Origin: Verrucomicrobiales bacterium
GTDB taxonomy: Bacteria; Verrucomicrobiota; Verrucomicrobiia; Verrucomicrobiales; DEV007
DNA length: 64,000 bases
Reading direction: 5' to 3'
NCBI GenBank assembly: GCA_002698785.1
Contig: PAAG01000019.1
Span: 186,001-250,000, forward strand
A program made the position numbers and the translations under genes. Below the pieces are notes generated by a model. The model did no database searches. It worked only from the letters and a program-made list of their open reading frames with translations, and was not told where the DNA came from. The first letter of the stretch is position 1. Every line of letters starts with the position of its first letter. Below are positions 60,746 through 64,000 of the stretch, piece by piece.

Positions 60746-61138
60746 CTAGCCTTGCGATTCATCTCTCGGGAGCGTTTTGGCTATCGTTCCGGGCTCCCAT
60801 TCCAGTCCCCAATCACGAATTGACAGAAGAATGGGTTTCAGAGAGAGCCCCTTTTCTGTGAGCCGATAAGCCAGGCGTTTCGATCCGGATGATGCGGGGA
60901 CCCTCTCGACCAAGCCCCCTTCCAACAAACGGGCCAATCGGTCACTGAGAATATTTGTCGGAATCTTTTCCGGCGACGAAGCAAAATCTTTGAAGCGTGT
61001 GCTGCCAAGAAACAGATCGCGTATGACCAAGAGAGTCCAACGGTCGCCGAAGAGATCGAGAGCACATGCTACAGGGCACGGGGAACGCCGTTCGGATAAT
61101 TGATTTTGACCGGAACCATCTGTTTTACGGGAGGGCAT
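60746..61138 (-). CDS. HxlR-family transcriptional regulator
   Basis: 130 residues. CPVACALDLFGDRWTLLVIRDLFLGSTRFKDF is the classic HxlR winged-helix start, with the Cys often redox-active; NILSDRLARLLEGGLVERV and RLAYRLTEKG complete the wing. Divergent from the DinB-like gene at 61221; two tandem operator-like repeats lie between. Probably controls both genes. Confidence 0.92.
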   Translation of the reverse strand: MPSRKTDGSGQNQLSERRSPCPVACALDLFGDRWTLLVIRDLFLGSTRFKDFASSPEKIPTNILSDRLARLLEGGLVERVPASSGSKRLAYRLTEKGLSLKPILLSIRDWGLEWEPGTIAKTLPRDESQG

Positions 61139-61161
61139 GTATAAACTGTGCTGTTATTTCA

Positions 61162-61207
61162 CTTGCAAATCAAAAGTCTTTTTACTTGCATTTTAAAAGT
61201 AAAAAGA
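61162..61207. promoter_or_regulatory. Tandem HxlR operators
   Basis: Two 17-base sites, ACTTGCAAATCAAAAGT (61162-61178) and ACTTGCATTTTAAAAGT (61185-61201), 23 bases apart, each ACTT-N9-AAGT. The second is embedded in a longer repeat CTTTTTACTT / AAGTAAAAAG (61179-61207). HxlR regulators bind this type of palindrome. Confidence 0.7.
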
Positions 61208-61220
61208 TTTCATTCCGGCC

Positions 61221-61805
61221 ATGAGCACGACCACTACCCCTGATCTGGATGCGCCAGGAGCTGGACTTCCCGCACTGGAACTTTTCATTGCGAGATTGAT
61301 GTTCTCCCGAAAGAGGAAGGCGGGAAATCGTGAGAGCTTTACTCGTCTCTTTGAAAACGAACGCAAAGCGATCAGGCAGCTTGTTGAACGATGCCCGGAA
61401 GAGAAGCGCAGCGAGCGGGTGCTGATCAAACGAATCCGCGGGTTGGAGGATAGCAGTCGCTATTGGTCGGTTTGGATGACGCTGGATCATCTACGGATCA
61501 CGAACTCTGCAATGGGCGGAGCGATCGCACTACTCGGACAGGGAAAGGTTCCGGATCGGAAGGCAGATACGGCTGCGGTCAAACCTTCGCCCGAGGTGGG
61601 TCAGGAGATCGAAGCAGCCTATGAGAAAAGCTGCGATTTCGTGTTGTCTTCGGTTTCGGGAGTGGACGATCTAAAGACGGAGATGACCTATGCACACCCA
61701 TGGTTTGGGCAAATGGATGCTGCGGGATGGAACGCTTTGACGGGGTTTCACATGGGCATTCATCGTGCGCAGATTGAGAAGATACTGACTGAAATGGGGG
61801 TTTGA
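61221..61805 (+). CDS. DinB-like (DUF1569) four-helix protein
   Basis: 194 residues. Metal-site His pattern: WMTLDHLRITN and FHMGIHRAQIEKI, typical of the DinB/YfiT superfamily; a third His lies in YAHPWFGQ. Functions in this family include thiol transferases and metal-dependent hydrolases; none can be chosen. Divergent from the HxlR gene, with operators between, suggesting induction by a reactive or toxic compound. Confidence 0.8.
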   Translation: MSTTTTPDLDAPGAGLPALELFIARLMFSRKRKAGNRESFTRLFENERKAIRQLVERCPEEKRSERVLIKRIRGLEDSSRYWSVWMTLDHLRITNSAMGGAIALLGQGKVPDRKADTAAVKPSPEVGQEIEAAYEKSCDFVLSSVSGVDDLKTEMTYAHPWFGQMDAAGWNALTGFHMGIHRAQIEKILTEMGV

Positions 61806-61868
61806 GAGCAGTGCTTCCCCCTCTCTTTTTTTCTGGTGTTTTTTGTGCGTGCTGGAAATGTTCCGGCA

Positions 61869-62828
61869 ATGCCAAATATGGTAAAAAGACTACCCGCTGA
61901 ATGGGAGCCACAGGATGCTGTCCTGCTGGCGTGGCCCCATGAGAAAACGGATTGGGCTCCGGTATTGGAGAGTGCTCAGGAGACGTTTCGCACGATTGCT
62001 TCGGTCATACAAGGCTACGAAAAGGTGATCTTTGTTCACCCTGAATCTTACGATATCCCGACCAATGACACTTGGGCTCGTGATTTCGGACCAATCACGA
62101 TAGAGGAAGATGGACAGCCGGTCTTGCTTGACTTCATCTTCAATGGCTGGGGCGATAAGTTTCCAGCAGATCTCGACAATGAGATCACTCGAGAACTGCA
62201 TTCCAGGGGGGCTTTGGGAAATACTCCGCTCCGCAGTATCGATTACATCCTAGAGGGCGGAAGTATCGAGAGCGATGGCGCAGGGACAATTCTCACGACG
62301 ACCAAGTGCCTCTTAAATCCGAATCGGAATCCGCAGTTTTCCAAAAGTCAGATCGAGGATCGACTGAGAGAGGAATTCGGAGCCCACACAACTCTGTGGT
62401 TGGAGCATGGTGAACTGGCAGGCGACGATACAGACGCGCATATCGATACTCTTGCGCGGTTGTGTCCAGAAAAGACAATCGTCTACCAGGCTTGCACCGA
62501 TCCGGCGGATGAGCATTTTGAAGAGTTAAAAGCGATGGAGAACGAGTTGAAGGCGTTTGCTGACTTCCGACTACTCCGTCTCCCCTGGCCTTCGGCAAAG
62601 TCTGATGTGGAAGGGCACCGACTTCCCGCAACGTATGCGAACTACCTGGTCATCAATAGAGCAGTGCTCGTCCCGATTTACAACGATCCCGCGGATGAGG
62701 CTGCGATGGAGGTCATCCAAGAAGCGTATCCCGAACGGGATATTGTCGGGATCGATTGCAGCACCTTGCTTCTACAACACGGTTCTTTACACTGTGTCAC
62801 GATGCAGATACCAAAGGGAGTTTTATGA
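61869..62828 (+). CDS. aguA: Agmatine deiminase
   Basis: 319 residues from the ATG at 61869. Converts agmatine to N-carbamoylputrescine. Seen: DTWARDFGPI, ILEGGSIESDG, GDDTDAHIDTLAR (His/Asp site) and the catalytic Cys near the C-terminus in QHGSLHCVTMQIPKG. The stop overlaps the start of aguB by four bases (ATGA), so the putrescine pathway enzymes are coupled. The arginine decarboxylase is not in this window. Confidence 0.92.
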   Translation: MPNMVKRLPAEWEPQDAVLLAWPHEKTDWAPVLESAQETFRTIASVIQGYEKVIFVHPESYDIPTNDTWARDFGPITIEEDGQPVLLDFIFNGWGDKFPADLDNEITRELHSRGALGNTPLRSIDYILEGGSIESDGAGTILTTTKCLLNPNRNPQFSKSQIEDRLREEFGAHTTLWLEHGELAGDDTDAHIDTLARLCPEKTIVYQACTDPADEHFEELKAMENELKAFADFRLLRLPWPSAKSDVEGHRLPATYANYLVINRAVLVPIYNDPADEAAMEVIQEAYPERDIVGIDCSTLLLQHGSLHCVTMQIPKGVL

Positions 62829-63688
62829 GTTTACTTGCCGGTCTAGTTCAGCAGTCGTGCAGCAACGACAGAGAGGCTAACATTGCTAAAAGTATTGCCG
62901 GTGTTCGGCGGTGTGCGGAGCAAGGTGCCCGGCTCGTCGTTTTGCAGGAACTACACACGAGTCTTTATTTTTGCGATGAAGAAGATCCGGATCGATTTGA
63001 TCTCGCGGAATCGATTCCCGGCCCTTCGACGGATGCATTCGGCGAAGTCGCCAAGGAACTTGGTATCGTGGTGGTCATTTCTCTCTTCGAAAAGCGCGCT
63101 CCAGGGGTTTACCATAATACTGCGGTGGTGATGGAAAGAGACGGTTCTATCGCAGGGAAGTATCGAAAGATGCATATCCCTGACGATCCAGGCTACTATG
63201 AGAAGTTTTACTTCACTCCCGGAGATCTGGGCTTTGAGCCGATTCAGACGTCAGCCGGCAAACTCGGCGTGCTGGTTTGCTGGGACCAGTGGTATCCGGA
63301 AGCAGCCAGGCTTATGGCTTTGGCAGGATCAGATCTTTTGATTTATCCGACAGCGATTGGCTGGGATCCAAACGACGACAAGGAAGAGCAAGCTAGGCAA
63401 CGCGAGGCGTGGATCACCATCCAGCGTTCGCATGCGGTGGCGAATGGGATCCCCGTGTTGAGCGTGAATCGTGTCAGCACTGAGCCTGGAGGTGCCGTTT
63501 TCTGGGGATCGAGTTTTGTGGCAGGCTGTCAGGGTGAATTGCTGGCGCAGGCCGACACTACGAGTGAGACCGAATTGATCGTCGAGCTCGATTCGAAACG
63601 CAGCGAAACAGTTCGCCGTATCTGGCCCTACCTTCGCGATCGACGAATCGATGCATATGAGGGCCTGACACGGCGATTATTGGACTGA
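62825..63688 (+). CDS. aguB: N-carbamoylputrescine amidase
   Basis: 287 residues from the ATG at 62825; earlier in-frame ATGs lie inside aguA. Nitrilase superfamily: catalytic Glu in LVVLQELHTSLYF, Lys in YRKMHIPDDPGYYEKFYF and Cys in GVLVCWDQWYPEAAR. Both HIPDDPGYYEK and the length match AguB. Makes putrescine with release of CO2 and ammonia. Completes the aguAB pathway. Confidence 0.94.
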   Translation: MSLLAGLVQQSCSNDREANIAKSIAGVRRCAEQGARLVVLQELHTSLYFCDEEDPDRFDLAESIPGPSTDAFGEVAKELGIVVVISLFEKRAPGVYHNTAVVMERDGSIAGKYRKMHIPDDPGYYEKFYFTPGDLGFEPIQTSAGKLGVLVCWDQWYPEAARLMALAGSDLLIYPTAIGWDPNDDKEEQARQREAWITIQRSHAVANGIPVLSVNRVSTEPGGAVFWGSSFVAGCQGELLAQADTTSETELIVELDSKRSETVRRIWPYLRDRRIDAYEGLTRRLLD

Positions 63689-63696
63689 CTTTGTCT

Positions 63697-64000
63697 CTAA
63701 CTAAGAACAGCCTGTTTTTCCCGAAGTGCCTTTGCGGCTGCCACCATTCTTTCCAATGCAGGTTCGACATCTGCCCAGGAACGAGTCTTCAAGCCGCAAT
63801 CGGGATTGACCCAGAGGTTGGCTGCAGGAAGAACGGAAGACGCCTTTTCCAGCAGATATACCATCTCGCTCACCAGTGGGACTCGAGGGCTGTGAATGTC
63901 GTAGACCCCAGGTCCGATTTCGTTTGGATAATCAAACGCTGCAAAGGCCTGGAGCAGTTCGAGATTGGAGCGGGCGTTCTCGATTGTGATTACGTCGGCA
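63697..64000 (-). CDS. metE: Cobalamin-independent methionine synthase, C-terminal part (5' end outside window)
   Basis: About 100 C-terminal residues, open to the window edge. [31 protein letters not shown] and [14 protein letters not shown] are the MetE end, the last holding a zinc-binding Cys. Convergent with aguB; stop codons nine bases apart. Confidence 0.93.
   Translation of the reverse strand, partial: ADVITIENARSNLELLQAFAAFDYPNEIGPGVYDIHSPRVPLVSEMVYLLEKASSVLPAANLWVNPDCGLKTRSWADVEPALERMVAAAKALREKQAVLS

Overview
The window looks like a chromosome segment of a Verrucomicrobiota bacterium, or a close relative in the PVC group. The support is the DUF1549/DUF1553 and DUF1501 pair, secreted EF-hand and PQQ-propeller proteins, a thioredoxin/PDZ protein of a type common in Planctomycetes and Verrucomicrobia, the ABC-permease/M1-peptidase fusion, and the general lack of strong Shine-Dalgarno sequences. 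This placement is inference; there is no rRNA in the window. The only RNA gene I can support is one tRNA-Asp.

Layout. 1-1825: partial PBP2 (minus). 2.2-18 kb: a stress/signalling island. It holds an OmpA-like secreted protein, Dps, several unknown proteins, a bacteriophytochrome operon (bphO-bphP-response regulator-receiver/kinase), an ANTAR protein, a receiver/kinase, a DUF1328 micro-protein, a Pmp3-type micro-protein with a repeat lipoprotein, an NtrC-type sigma54 activator and a YqjD/YqjE/DUF3618-like operon. 18.4-21 kb: a Ser/Thr kinase and a large disordered membrane protein. 22.2-28.8 kb: a likely selenoprotein (thioredoxin/CxxCH/PDZ), an EF-hand protein, an ABC ATPase and a permease fused to an inactivated M1 peptidase. 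29-31.4 kb: a TonB-dependent receptor. 31.8-40.5 kb: tRNA-Asp, rplS, TPR and AAA proteins, BON/OmpA, LysM, a beta-CASP nuclease and a glycogen-synthase-like glycosyltransferase. 40.5-44.6 kb: a gene-poor accessory stretch with a decayed gene, a membrane pentapeptide-repeat protein and a minisatellite. 44.6-64 kb: secreted PVC-type proteins, an ACP plus PLP decarboxylase, a pseudopilin, a fused glycosyltransferase, DUF1549/DUF1501, Cu/Zn SOD, a PA2169-like ferritin-fold protein, an omega-amidase, an orphan terminase small subunit, a STELLO-like transferase, HxlR/DinB, aguA-aguB and the end of metE.

Two results stand out. First, eight genes, seven of them in the first 16 kb, carry a GG-N10-GC (-24/-12) sigma54 promoter. 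In five of these an inverted repeat TGTAA-N5-TTACA, or its promoter-distal half, lies at a fixed distance upstream: exactly 31 bases between the repeat and the GG in four cases and 32 in the fifth. The sigma54 activator sits in the middle of the cluster and has such a promoter itself. This reads as a locally encoded envelope/stress regulon. Second, the gene at 22170 has an in-frame TGA exactly where a CxxC thioredoxin motif expects its second Cys, followed 20 bases later by a hairpin with a GGUC loop like a bacterial SECIS element.
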